A stretch of 64,000 nucleotides of DNA from assembly GCF_003977755.1 (NCBI RefSeq), contig NZ_RQWN01000001.1, forward strand, positions 698,995-762,994. Direction: 5' to 3'. The DNA comes from Haloterrigena salifodinae (GTDB lineage: Archaea > Halobacteriota > Halobacteria > Halobacteriales > Natrialbaceae). Shown here in pieces: positions 43,154 through 50,913 of this stretch (position 1 is the first letter of the stretch; each line of letters starts with the position of its first letter). The translations under genes were made by a program, and so were the position numbers. A model generated the notes under the pieces. It saw nothing but the letters and a program-made list of their open reading frames with translations, was not told where the DNA came from and searched no databases.

Positions 43154-44980
43154 ATGGTGCGGAACTCTCGGAAAACGATTCAAAAGTTCACCCGTGTGCT
43201 CTGGGCGTCGCTGTGGACACTCAACGCCCAGACGAAAGCGTACCTCACGCTCGACGCACCGCTAATCCTCGAGGACATGGACGGCGTCTCCGAGGAGGAG
43301 AAACGCCTCGCGCGGCAGGTCTTTCCGGACGGGGGCCGCGATCCGGGCGACGCCACTGCGGCCGAAAACCGGACCGCCGAAGGCGGTCCCGGAAGCGGCG
43401 ACGATCCCGGCGGTAGCGGCGGCGACCGGGGCGACGATGGGAACTCCCCGTTCGACGTCGGCGGGACGTACGATCTGCGCCAGCGGATCGGGTTCGTCCT
43501 CGGGCCGCTCCTGTTCGCCCTGATCTTTCTCTCGCCGACGCCCGACGGTCTGTCGGCCGCTGGGAAGGCCGTCGCCGCGGTCACCGCGTGGGTCGCCGTC
43601 TGGTGGATGTCCGAGGCGATCCCGATCCCGGCGACCTCGCTGTTGCCGATCGTCCTCTTTCCGCTGACCGGCGCGCTCCCGGTCGCGGACACGACGCCGT
43701 CCTACGGTCACCCGCTGATCTTCCTCTTCATGGGCGGGTTCTTCCTCGCGATGGCGATGCAGCGGTGGGGTCTCCACCGCCGGATCGCCCTGCGGACGAT
43801 CAAGGCCGTCGGCACCGAGCCCTCGCGGCTCATCCTCGGGTTCATGCTCGCGACCGCGTTTCTCTCGATGTGGGTCTCGAACAGCGCGACCGTTATGATG
43901 ATGGTCCCCATCGCGCTGGCGGTCATCTACCAGACTGCCGATCTGGTCGACGAAACCGGGCTCGACGTCGACACGAGCGAGGGCAACTTCTCCTTCGGCA
44001 TCGCCCTGATGCTCTGTATCGCCTACGGCGCGTCCGTCGGCGGCGTCTCGACGCTCATCGGGACCCCGCCGAATGTGCTCTTTGCGGGACAGGCCGACGC
44101 ACTCTTCGATCAGTCGGTTTCCTTCGCCGAGTGGATGCTCTACGGCGTCCCCATCTCGGCGATCGGTCTCGTCGCCGTCTACATCTACGTCACCCGCGCG
44201 GTGTCGCCGCAGTTCGACGAACTCCCCGCCGGCGCGGACACGATCGATCGGGAACTCGAGAAACTTGGGCCGATGAACAGGCAGGAAAAACTGGTCGCGA
44301 TCGTCTTCGCCGGGATGGCCGTCAGCTGGATCGGGGCCAGCCTGATCGGGCCGCTCTTCGGCGTCGCGCCGCCGGAGGACGCCGACACCATTGTGGCGAT
44401 CGGCGGCGCGATGGTCCTGTTTACGCTGCCGACGACGGTCGAGGGCAATCGCACCTTCCTGCTCGACTGGACGAACGCCGTCGACATCCCGTGGGGGGTC
44501 ATCCTCCTGTTCGGCGGCGGGCTCGCGATCGCCTCCGGCTTCGGCGACACCGGTCTCGCGGCCTGGATCGGCGAACAGCTCCAGGCCCTCGAGGGCGTTT
44601 CGATGATCGTCGTCCTGTTCGCCGTCGTCTCCATGACGATCTTCCTAACGGAGGTCACCTCGAACACGGCGACGACGGCGATGCTGATGCCCATTCTGGC
44701 CGGCGTCGCGGTCGGCATCGGCGTCCACCCCTTCGGGCTAATGATCGCCGGGGCGACCGCTGCATCGTTCGCGTTCATGCTGCCCGTCGCGACCCCGCCG
44801 AACGCGATCGTTTTCGGCAGCGGCTACATCTCGCTGCCCCAGATGGCTCGCATCGGCGCCGGCCTCAACATCATCGGCATCGCGTTGATCACGCTCGTCG
44901 CCTTCGCGTGGCTGCCGATCGCCTGGGGGATCGACATCACGACGTTGCCGACCGAGTTCGTCGAGGCCTGGGAGGCCTAA
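43154..44980 (+). CDS. SLC13/DASS-family sodium:anion symporter
   Basis: 608-aa transporter. The DASS signatures are present: WWMSEAIPIPATSLLPIVLFP, and the two substrate-site motifs SNSATVMMM and SNTATTAMLMPI, with NPP-like TPPNVLF and TPPNAIVFG. It imports dicarboxylates, sulfate or related anions with Na+. The first 105 residues precede TM1 and contain a Gly/Asp-rich linker plus a helical opening (TRVLWASLWTLNAQTKAYLTL). The true start may be 43154 or ATG 43277; codon bias upstream of 43277 looks coding, so I keep 43154. Confidence 0.9.
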   Translation: MVRNSRKTIQKFTRVLWASLWTLNAQTKAYLTLDAPLILEDMDGVSEEEKRLARQVFPDGGRDPGDATAAENRTAEGGPGSGDDPGGSGGDRGDDGNSPFDVGGTYDLRQRIGFVLGPLLFALIFLSPTPDGLSAAGKAVAAVTAWVAVWWMSEAIPIPATSLLPIVLFPLTGALPVADTTPSYGHPLIFLFMGGFFLAMAMQRWGLHRRIALRTIKAVGTEPSRLILGFMLATAFLSMWVSNSATVMMMVPIALAVIYQTADLVDETGLDVDTSEGNFSFGIALMLCIAYGASVGGVSTLIGTPPNVLFAGQADALFDQSVSFAEWMLYGVPISAIGLVAVYIYVTRAVSPQFDELPAGADTIDRELEKLGPMNRQEKLVAIVFAGMAVSWIGASLIGPLFGVAPPEDADTIVAIGGAMVLFTLPTTVEGNRTFLLDWTNAVDIPWGVILLFGGGLAIASGFGDTGLAAWIGEQLQALEGVSMIVVLFAVVSMTIFLTEVTSNTATTAMLMPILAGVAVGIGVHPFGLMIAGATAASFAFMLPVATPPNAIVFGSGYISLPQMARIGAGLNIIGIALITLVAFAWLPIAWGIDITTLPTEFVEAWEA

Positions 44981-45077
44981 GACGCGACTAAATTTCCATT
45001 GGTAATCGGATTCCGAGCGGCTGGGAACCGGGTGTGAGGTTCATACGGTCGGCGGCAGTTCGTTCGTGTGAGACGGT

Positions 45078-45353
45078 ATGCCAGGCCGCGAGTTCACACA
45101 GCAAGAGCGGGCCCGAGGGATCCTCAAGGCGCTCGCAGAGACGAGTCAAGCGACGACCACCGAACTAGCGACGGCCCTCGAGACGCATCCACTCACCGTC
45201 GAGCGCCACTGCCGGGCGCTCCAGCGGGCCGGATACGTCCGTCGCTGTACGGGCGGCGCGTACGCGCTCGTCGAGACCGACCTCGACTCGAGCGCGCCGT
45301 CGCCCGACGATGCGACCGTCGGCCGGCAGCGGTCGACGAACCCTGCCGACTGA
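45078..45353 (+). CDS. small winged-helix DNA-binding protein
   Basis: 91-aa protein: FTQQERARGILKALAETSQAT, then the HTH TTELATALETHPLTVERHCRAL and wing GYVRRCTGGAYAL; the C-terminal 25 residues are disordered. It resembles the IclR/MarR-like minimal HTH proteins common in haloarchaea. Target genes are unknown; no inverted repeat is obvious in the short upstream gap. The SLC13 gene ends 97 nt before it on the same strand. Confidence 0.8.
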   Translation: MPGREFTQQERARGILKALAETSQATTTELATALETHPLTVERHCRALQRAGYVRRCTGGAYALVETDLDSSAPSPDDATVGRQRSTNPAD

Positions 45354-45691
45354 TCGGACACCCTCGAGCGGCGAGCGACGTCCCATAGCTCATCGCACAA
45401 CCCCGTGGCATCCAGTCGCTCACCGACCGTACTCGATTCCCGCGTCTCGCCGTTCGAACGGGCGTCCACCGCGCGGTCGAGTTCCGCTCGTCGTGGCTGG
45501 CTGCCGGCTCACCCGGTACTTCGATTCTTCCTGACTCGCACGCACATATTCGGTTGACCGGTCTGTTTCGTCGATATCGTTCGAATGTCAACACATTTAC
45601 CGACAAATTGAACGGCGCAGTTTCGAGAATTGTTAGCGATAATATCATTTAACACTGGTGACGTGATGGTCCCGCACGAGGCGATACTCAA
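45354..45691. other. intergenic region, becomes AT-rich toward 3' end
   Basis: 338 nt between the winged-helix gene and a zinc-ribbon microprotein. Frames on both strands lack credible products. From about 45540 base composition shifts to AT-rich with ATATTC, AATATCATTT and similar elements; AATATCATTT (about 45641-45650) may be the promoter for the zinc-ribbon gene. Confidence 0.5.
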
Positions 45692-45832
45692 GTGGGGGAC
45701 ACGGCCACGACCGACGCGATTAGGGAGATCGACCTGGTCTTCGAATGGCGGCGGCTCTGCCACGCCTGCGGGGAACGGAAGCGGTTTAAGAGGCTGATCT
45801 GTGACGACTGTCGCGAGCGCTACAACGTGTGA
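45692..45832 (+). CDS. 46-aa zinc-ribbon microprotein
   Basis: GTG at 45692 to TGA at 45832. Four Cys in two CxxC pairs 11 residues apart (CHAC at 23-26 and CDDC at 37-40) with a basic loop between them (GERKRFKRLI), a classic small zinc ribbon. The N-terminus IREIDLVFEWRRL forms a short amphipathic stretch. The frame is closed by a stop 31 nt upstream, so GTG is the natural start. It is convergent with a second zinc-ribbon microprotein 60 nt away. Haloarchaea encode many such zinc-finger microproteins, mostly unstudied. Confidence 0.62.
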   Translation: MGDTATTDAIREIDLVFEWRRLCHACGERKRFKRLICDDCRERYNV

Positions 45833-45891
45833 CTACCGCGGGAGCGGTTAGTCCACGGCACCCTACCTGCGCTCCGACGACTCGATGTTCT

Positions 45892-46014
45892 CTAGATCCT
45901 GCCGCCCTCCATACGCCGGAGTTGTTCACAGTTTGGGCACCGAGTAGAGCCGTCAATCTGAGTAAACTTCCGCTCCCCACAGTCAGAACAGCTACCATCA
46001 GGATACCGAACCAT
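45892..46014 (-). CDS. 40-aa zinc-ribbon microprotein
   Basis: ATG at 46014 to TAG at 45892. It has CSDC (residues 9-12) and CPNC (27-30) spaced by 14 residues, with GERKFTQIDGSTR between and a basic Arg-rich end (EQLRRMEGGR), the CPxCG-like zinc ribbon pattern. A TATA box (46039-46044) lies 25-30 nt before the ATG and is itself framed by an inverted repeat, strongly supporting a real leaderless gene. It faces the zinc-ribbon gene at 45692-45832, with the sequence C-G-E-R-K shared after the second Cys in both. Confidence 0.7.
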   Translation of the reverse strand: MVRYPDGSCSDCGERKFTQIDGSTRCPNCEQLRRMEGGRI

Positions 46015-46031
46015 ACTAGCTTGTGATCAGA

Positions 46032-46048
46032 AAGACTGTATAAGTCTT
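46032..46048 (-). promoter_or_regulatory. TATA box embedded in inverted repeat
   Basis: AAGACT (46032-46037) and AGTCTT (46043-46048) pair around GTATA. The TATA element of the 40-aa zinc-ribbon gene sits in the spacer at 25-30 nt from its ATG. A protein bound here would compete with TBP. Confidence 0.6.
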
Positions 46049-46062
46049 CTGCTGACACCCTT

Positions 46063-46130
46063 CCCGCGCTGGAGCACGGGGATACCCGCGTGGAGCGGGT
46101 TAGAATTGTAGCTCCCCGTCGGATAGCTAC
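46063..46130. repeat. three-hairpin cluster resembling an IS200/IS605-type end
   Basis: Consecutive stems: CCCGCGCT/AGCACGGG with one mismatch (46063-46080), ACCCGC/GCGGGT with a GTGGA loop (46084-46100), and GTAGCT/AGCTAC (46108-46130). The first two share the core TGGAGC. Subterminal hairpins with this look flank haloarchaeal IS200/IS605 (TnpB) elements as I remember them, but no transposase remains beside it. A solo end or unrelated structured RNA is possible. Confidence 0.4.
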
Positions 46131-46348
46131 TGAGTATGTCTCGGATAGTTATTCAGGTAATGTGACACCGGTAACTCAGTTTGTCACTCCGAGTGGGGTT
46201 GTGTCGCCATCCGGCAGATGCATCCCCGTCCGCAAAAGCGCAGTTGTTCAGTTGTAGCGGAAGAGCAACGCTTTCGCCGTTTATCGACGGTTGAAGGAAT
46301 CCATCGATCGCACGGACGCCACACAACTGAACTCGAGTACTGAGCGTT

Positions 46349-47302
46349 TCAAACCAGTTTTCGGAGGAGCTTGTAGCCCGCATCGCGCAGCGGGTCCGGC
46401 AGGAATCGCGCGTAGACGCCGTACTGGGCCAGCGGCCCGACCGGATACCGCGCGGGCGGTTCGGGTGTCGTAGCGGACTCGAGGATCGCCGCGGCGACGT
46501 CTTCGGGGCTGGAGGCGAAGGGGCCGCCGTTCCCGCCGCCGATCAGTTGCATCTCGCCATAGATCTCATACAGCGACTCGTAGGCGGGCGTCCGCTCCGA
46601 TTCGGGCAGTTCCTCGTCGACGCGGTCGCTGAAGTTCGTGTTGACCGGACCGGGCTCGATCACGGTGACGTCGATGCCGAACTCCTCGACCTCCGCGCGC
46701 AGGGAGTCGCTCATCGCCTCGAGGGCGTGTTTCGACCCCGAGTAGGCGCCCGAACCGGGGAACGAGACCCGGCCGACGACGCTCGAGACGTTGATAATTC
46801 GGCCGGCGCCCTGGGCGCGCATGTGGGGGAGGACGGCTCGGGCGAGCCGGTGGGGGCCGTAGACATTGACGTCGAACTGGCGGTGAAGATCCGACGTCGC
46901 GACGTCTTCTATCGGCCCCATCTGGGCGTAGCCCGCGTTGTTGACCAGACAGTCGATCGCGCCGGCGACGTCGACAACCCGCTCGACCGCCCGCGCGACC
47001 TGGTCGGGATCGGTGACATCCAACGCGAAGGTCGTACAGCCCGCGTCCTCGAGATCCGCGATGTCTTCGGGATCGCGCGCGGTCGCGAACACTTGCCAGT
47101 CCTCGCGCAGGAACGCGGCCGCGGTGGCGCGTCCGATGCCGGACGAACAGCCGGTGATCAGGACGGACTTCTTGCGGGTGTAGCGGTCGTCCTCGTCGCC
47201 GACGGGTTCGCCGCCGTCCCGTGCCGTCTCGCGATCCTCCTCGACGACGGTGCCTTCCGGCCCGTCCTCGTCGGTTCCCTCGACGTCCTCAGCGGTGGCC
47301 AT
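46349..47302 (-). CDS. short-chain dehydrogenase/reductase
   Basis: 317-aa SDR. An acidic 43-residue N-terminal extension precedes the cofactor motif TGCSSGIGRA, then LVNNAGYAQ, INVSSVVG and the catalytic YSGSK (Tyr-xxx-Lys). The Gly-rich pattern and ATARD following strand 2 fit classical NADP(H)-type SDRs. The substrate is unknown; the C-terminal part (YPVGPLAQYGVYARFLPD) resembles SDRs acting on retinol/steroid-like or other lipophilic alcohols. Start ATG 47302. It is divergent from the tandem UspA gene. Confidence 0.92.
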   Translation of the reverse strand: MATAEDVEGTDEDGPEGTVVEEDRETARDGGEPVGDEDDRYTRKKSVLITGCSSGIGRATAAAFLREDWQVFATARDPEDIADLEDAGCTTFALDVTDPDQVARAVERVVDVAGAIDCLVNNAGYAQMGPIEDVATSDLHRQFDVNVYGPHRLARAVLPHMRAQGAGRIINVSSVVGRVSFPGSGAYSGSKHALEAMSDSLRAEVEEFGIDVTVIEPGPVNTNFSDRVDEELPESERTPAYESLYEIYGEMQLIGGGNGGPFASSPEDVAAAILESATTPEPPARYPVGPLAQYGVYARFLPDPLRDAGYKLLRKLV

Positions 47303-47457
47303 ACGCGACAGGTTCGAGAGCCGATACCTAAGTAGCGACGGTTTGTCGCGCAGATCGTACTGTTCGATCGAGACGAAAACCTCGAATTCGTTCCGAGCGC
47401 TGACTGTCACGGAATCGGACCGAGAACTATTCACTCCCGTGGCGTGATGTAGCACAC

Positions 47458-48354
47458 ATGACCGGCGCGACGGCGGAACACCCGATACTGGTCGCGGTCG
47501 CGAATCCCGAGCACGCCACCCAGTTAGTCCGAACGGCCGGCGACCTCGCTCGAGCGAGCGGTAGCGCGGTCCGGATCGTCTCGATCGTCGTCAAGTCCCG
47601 CGACTCGCCCTTCTCCGTCTACTCGGACGAGGCGATCATCGAACGGTACTCGGGACGCAGTCGGGACATCGTCGATCGCGCGGTCGACGTCGCACCCGAC
47701 GACGTCGCGGTTTCCGGCGAACTGGTCGTCAGCCGATCCGTCGCGGACGGTATCCTCACGGCGGTCGAACGGACCGATCCGCGAGCGCTCGTCGTCGGCT
47801 GGGAGGATCAGACGCGTCGCACGAACGCCGTCCTCGGGACGACGGTCGATCGCCTCCTCGAGCGGGCCCCGTGCGACCTCTACGTCGAGCGTATCGGCAC
47901 TGAGGCCGACGGCGTCGACTCGATCTTGGTCCCGGTCGCGGGCGGTCCGCACGTCGGTCCGGCAGTCGGCGTGGCGAAAGCGATCGCCGCGCGCAACGAC
48001 GCGACCGTGGTCCTCCGGTCGGTCGTCGATCCCGACACCGACTCGGCTACGGCGCACGAGTTCCTCGCGGACGCGGCGGCGTCCCTCGAGGCGGCACCGG
48101 GCCCGAGCGTTCGGACGGAGTCGCTGGTCGACGAGGGCGACGATGTCGCCGAACGACTGCTCGAGGTCGCAGACGACCACGACGTACTCGTCTTCGGCGC
48201 GACGCGCCAGGGAGCGATTCACCGTCGCCTCGTCGGGTCGATCGCGCGGACGGTGGCGCGTCGAACCGATCGAACCGTGATCCTCGCCCGCGACGGCGAA
48301 ACCGTCGGCGGACCGATTCGGCGACGGATTCGGCGGCTCCTGCCGACGGCGTAG
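47458..48354 (+). CDS. tandem UspA-domain protein
   Basis: 298-aa protein with two Usp folds. The first covers residues about 8-145 (ILVAVANPEHATQLVRTA, LVVGWEDQTRR) and the second about 150-285 (ILVPVAGGPHVGPAVGVAKA, VLVFGATRQGAIHRRLVGS). The second keeps a fuller nucleotide-binding loop, the first is more degenerate. The C-terminus is strongly basic (PIRRRIRRLLP), unusual in this acidic proteome and possibly membrane- or nucleic-acid-facing. Role in stress response is by family only. Confidence 0.88.
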   Translation: MTGATAEHPILVAVANPEHATQLVRTAGDLARASGSAVRIVSIVVKSRDSPFSVYSDEAIIERYSGRSRDIVDRAVDVAPDDVAVSGELVVSRSVADGILTAVERTDPRALVVGWEDQTRRTNAVLGTTVDRLLERAPCDLYVERIGTEADGVDSILVPVAGGPHVGPAVGVAKAIAARNDATVVLRSVVDPDTDSATAHEFLADAAASLEAAPGPSVRTESLVDEGDDVAERLLEVADDHDVLVFGATRQGAIHRRLVGSIARTVARRTDRTVILARDGETVGGPIRRRIRRLLPTA

Positions 48355-48390
48355 CGACGCGAATCGACGGCCCGGACCCGCCCTTTCCCG

Positions 48391-49188
48391 TCAGGTGCCC
48401 TCGTCGAGGTTCCGCTTCGCCTCGTCCGCGTAGTTGTCGGCGAGGCGGACGGGTTCGGGGAGTTTGTACGACGAGGCGAGCGCGAGCGCAGCGTCGGCCG
48501 CCGTTTCGGGACCGACGCGGTGGCCGGGGCTGACGTACAGGGGGTTGATGTACCGGTTCGGCGAGTCGTACTGGCGCGTCTGGACCGCGTAGCCCAGCAG
48601 CGTGCCGTCGGGCGCGTCGACCCTCGAGTTCGCCTCGATCGGTATCCGGGTCCCTTCGGAGCGGTTCTCGGTGTCTTCCGTCGGGGAGCCACAGAGCAGG
48701 CTCTTCGCGACGCCGATGCTCGGCACATCGCGGACGACGCCCATGTGGGTCGCGATGCCCGCCTGCCGGAAGTGGATGCGGCCGCTGCCGTCGAAGAGGA
48801 ACAGATCGGGTTCGACCGAGAGTTCCTCGAGCGCTGCGAGGATCGGCTGTCCCTCGCGGAAGGAGAGCAGTCCCGGAATGTAGGGGATCTCGAGGGGCGT
48901 CACCGCATGGACGCGTTCGATCACCTCGCCGCCGCGCATGGCGACGACGGCGGAAAGCGCCCGGTCCTGATCGCCCGCCTCGTTCGTGAGAAACGACTGG
49001 TCGACGCCGACGACGGTGGGCGGGTCCGCGCCGCTCGAGGCCGCCGCGAGCGGATCGCCGAGCGTCGCGGGATCGAAGTCGAAGTCGTCCTCGAACGCCG
49101 CGGCGTCGGCGATTTCACGCTGCATGGCTTCCATGTCGTCGCGCTCGAGCGAGGCGTCGGGAACGAGGTCAGGGCGGACCGTTGGCAT
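48391..49188 (-). CDS. nfi: endonuclease V
   Basis: 265-aa endonuclease V, which nicks DNA (or RNA) next to deoxyinosine. Family blocks: VVGVDQSF (Asp63), IPYIPGLLSFREG (Glu112), FLFDGSGRIHFRQAGIA (Asp133) and IGVAKSLLCG, followed by YVSPGHRV. All catalytic acidic residues are present. The N-terminal helix carries the acidic extension typical of halophiles. It ends convergently with the tandem UspA gene, 36 nt apart. Confidence 0.95.
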   Translation of the reverse strand: MPTVRPDLVPDASLERDDMEAMQREIADAAAFEDDFDFDPATLGDPLAAASSGADPPTVVGVDQSFLTNEAGDQDRALSAVVAMRGGEVIERVHAVTPLEIPYIPGLLSFREGQPILAALEELSVEPDLFLFDGSGRIHFRQAGIATHMGVVRDVPSIGVAKSLLCGSPTEDTENRSEGTRIPIEANSRVDAPDGTLLGYAVQTRQYDSPNRYINPLYVSPGHRVGPETAADAALALASSYKLPEPVRLADNYADEAKRNLDEGT

Positions 49189-49259
49189 CGATACGCGGAC
49201 GTTGGCAGCGGGCGAAAATCAGTGTCCGGGTTGCACGACGCGAGACGGTTGGCGAGCGG

Positions 49260-50180
49260 TTAGAACCGACGGCGACCGCCGGGGCCGCCGGGACCGCCAC
49301 CGCCCCCGAACTCGAGGCGGTTCGGTGCGCTAACGTTCCGGTTTTGCTTGATGTACTGGCCGTAGGCGAGGCCGATCACGAGGCCGACGAGGTGAGCGCC
49401 GTGTGCAATCCCGCCGCCGCCGCCGATCACGCCGGAGAGGAAGGTGATGCTGATGAGGGCGTAGCCGGCCGTGAGGAGCCAAATCGGAACTGGAAGGATG
49501 AAGTACAGGTAGACCTTGAGGTCCGGGTTAAGGACGGTCAAGACGCCCAGGATAGCGAGTGCCGCGCCGCTGGCTCCGAGGACGGCGGTCGGATACCCCT
49601 GAAAGACTGAAATAGCGACTTGACTGAGTCCGGCGAGGACGCCGCTGACGACGAACAGGATCGCAAAATCCCGCGACCCGACGTAGCGCTCGACCAGCGG
49701 GCCGAAGAAGAATATCACGATGCTATTTCCGACGATGTGCATCAAATTGTTCGTGCTGTGGGAGAAGATAGACGTGACCCACGTCCAGACGTATTCGACG
49801 TTCCACGACGTCAGCAGGAACAGCGATTCGTAGAGGGAGCGGCTCCCGAACAGCTCCACGACCAACTGAGCGAGGAACGTGAGCCAGATCAGCGCGAGGA
49901 ACGTGTAGGTCATGTTCCCGCGGAAGTAGGCTAACGGTCCGCCGGCACCCGTATTTATCGGGATCTTGTCAGCGAGACTCGAGGCTTTCGAGGTCCCCCC
50001 ACCGCCGTTGACGGATTCGTCGAACCCGCTGTCGAAGACTCCCTGCGGGTCGTTCCAGTCCTGGAGCCCGGTGCAGTCGTGGTTCTCCGGCAGCCGGTGG
50101 TCGGCACAGAAGGTTCCCCCGCAGTGCCGACAGTTGTAGGGCATGCTTTCGTCTTTCCCACACACGTCGCACTTGGCCAT
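49260..50180 (-). CDS. AN1-type zinc finger fused to rhomboid protease
   Basis: 306-aa protein. Residues 1-40 form an AN1-like zinc finger (CDVC, CRHCGGTFC, HRLPENHDC), then a flexible linker, then a rhomboid intramembrane serine protease with six or more TM helices. Catalytic Ser204 lies in VLGASGAAL and His263 in AHGAHLVGLVIG; NLMHIVGN supplies the TM2 His/Asn. The protease should cut substrates within the membrane, with the zinc finger in the cytoplasm recruiting a partner or substrate. The tail is Gly/Arg-rich. Confidence 0.92.
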   Translation of the reverse strand: MAKCDVCGKDESMPYNCRHCGGTFCADHRLPENHDCTGLQDWNDPQGVFDSGFDESVNGGGGTSKASSLADKIPINTGAGGPLAYFRGNMTYTFLALIWLTFLAQLVVELFGSRSLYESLFLLTSWNVEYVWTWVTSIFSHSTNNLMHIVGNSIVIFFFGPLVERYVGSRDFAILFVVSGVLAGLSQVAISVFQGYPTAVLGASGAALAILGVLTVLNPDLKVYLYFILPVPIWLLTAGYALISITFLSGVIGGGGGIAHGAHLVGLVIGLAYGQYIKQNRNVSAPNRLEFGGGGGPGGPGGRRRF

Positions 50181-50472
50181 TGACCGGGGGTATGTGTGGC
50201 ACCGCTAAGGGATTTGGGGTTCGTTCCTCGCACCGCACGCCGGCAGCAGGCGCGGTGATTCGCCGCCGTATGCTCGGGTTTCGATTCGCTGATCAGTAAT
50301 TCCCGTCTGGTAGTCTGGTCGTACGAACCGTTACGGTCAGTGATGCGACGCCGCAGTGGCGCGTTAGCTCTCCTTCGGCGGTCGACTACCGGCTACCGGC
50401 CACCGATCGACGCTGCCGATCGCTCCGGCGTCGGACTGTACATTTTTGCTCCCGGAACCCCCATATCGAAGC

Positions 50473-50913
50473 GTGCAAGAGTACGAGCGCAAGCAGTTGC
50501 TCGAGCGCGTCGAGCGCGAGGGGGCGACCGTCGGCGCGGACATTCCGGAGACGATCACGGTACAAGGCGAGGAGATCGACCTCCGAACCTTCGTCTTCGA
50601 GATCAAGCGCCGCGAGACGATTCCCTCGGGCGAGCGCGACCGCGTCGAGCAGGCCAAACGGAACTTGCGGCGGGAACGCCTCGAGCGCCTCGAGGCCATT
50701 GAGGAGGGCGACATCTCCCGCGAGGAGGGCGAGGAGCTCGCGGGGAGCATCATCGGCATCGACCGCGCGTTGAACGCCCTCGAGAGCCTCGGCCCGACGG
50801 ATCTCGAGCGCGAACAGCAAGCCCAGAAGGCCCAGGATCGCAAGCGCTGGATGTCGTTCCTGAAGAAGGCGCTCGGAGAGGACGAGGGAGGCGCCTCCCG
50901 GAGGGGTCGGTAG
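50473..50913 (+). CDS. DUF5788 family protein
   Basis: 146-aa basic/acidic helical protein: YERKQLLERVEREGATVGAD, then ETITVQGEEIDLRTFVFEIK and a long coiled helix rich in Arg/Glu. I recognise the haloarchaeal DUF5788 type. GTG at 50473 is favoured by a TATA-like ACATTTTT about 28-35 nt upstream. The stop TAG is directly followed by the polX ATG (0-nt gap), indicating an operon and a possible functional link with DNA repair synthesis. Confidence 0.85.
   Translation: MQEYERKQLLERVEREGATVGADIPETITVQGEEIDLRTFVFEIKRRETIPSGERDRVEQAKRNLRRERLERLEAIEEGDISREEGEELAGSIIGIDRALNALESLGPTDLEREQQAQKAQDRKRWMSFLKKALGEDEGGASRRGR

Larger units (their letters stand above)
46015..46348. other. intergenic region with promoter and hairpin cluster
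   Basis: 334 nt. The left part holds the promoter of the minus-strand microprotein and the hairpin cluster. From 46131 to 46348 a minus-strand frame of about 75 codons runs without recognisable similarity and with unlike codon use; I do not call it a gene. Confidence 0.5.

Noticed and set aside
46153-46383. Possible 76-aa minus-strand protein next to the SDR gene
   Set aside because: No similarity to anything I recognise, codon use unlike neighbours, and it overlaps the SDR 3' end. Could be remnant DNA but not supportable as a gene.
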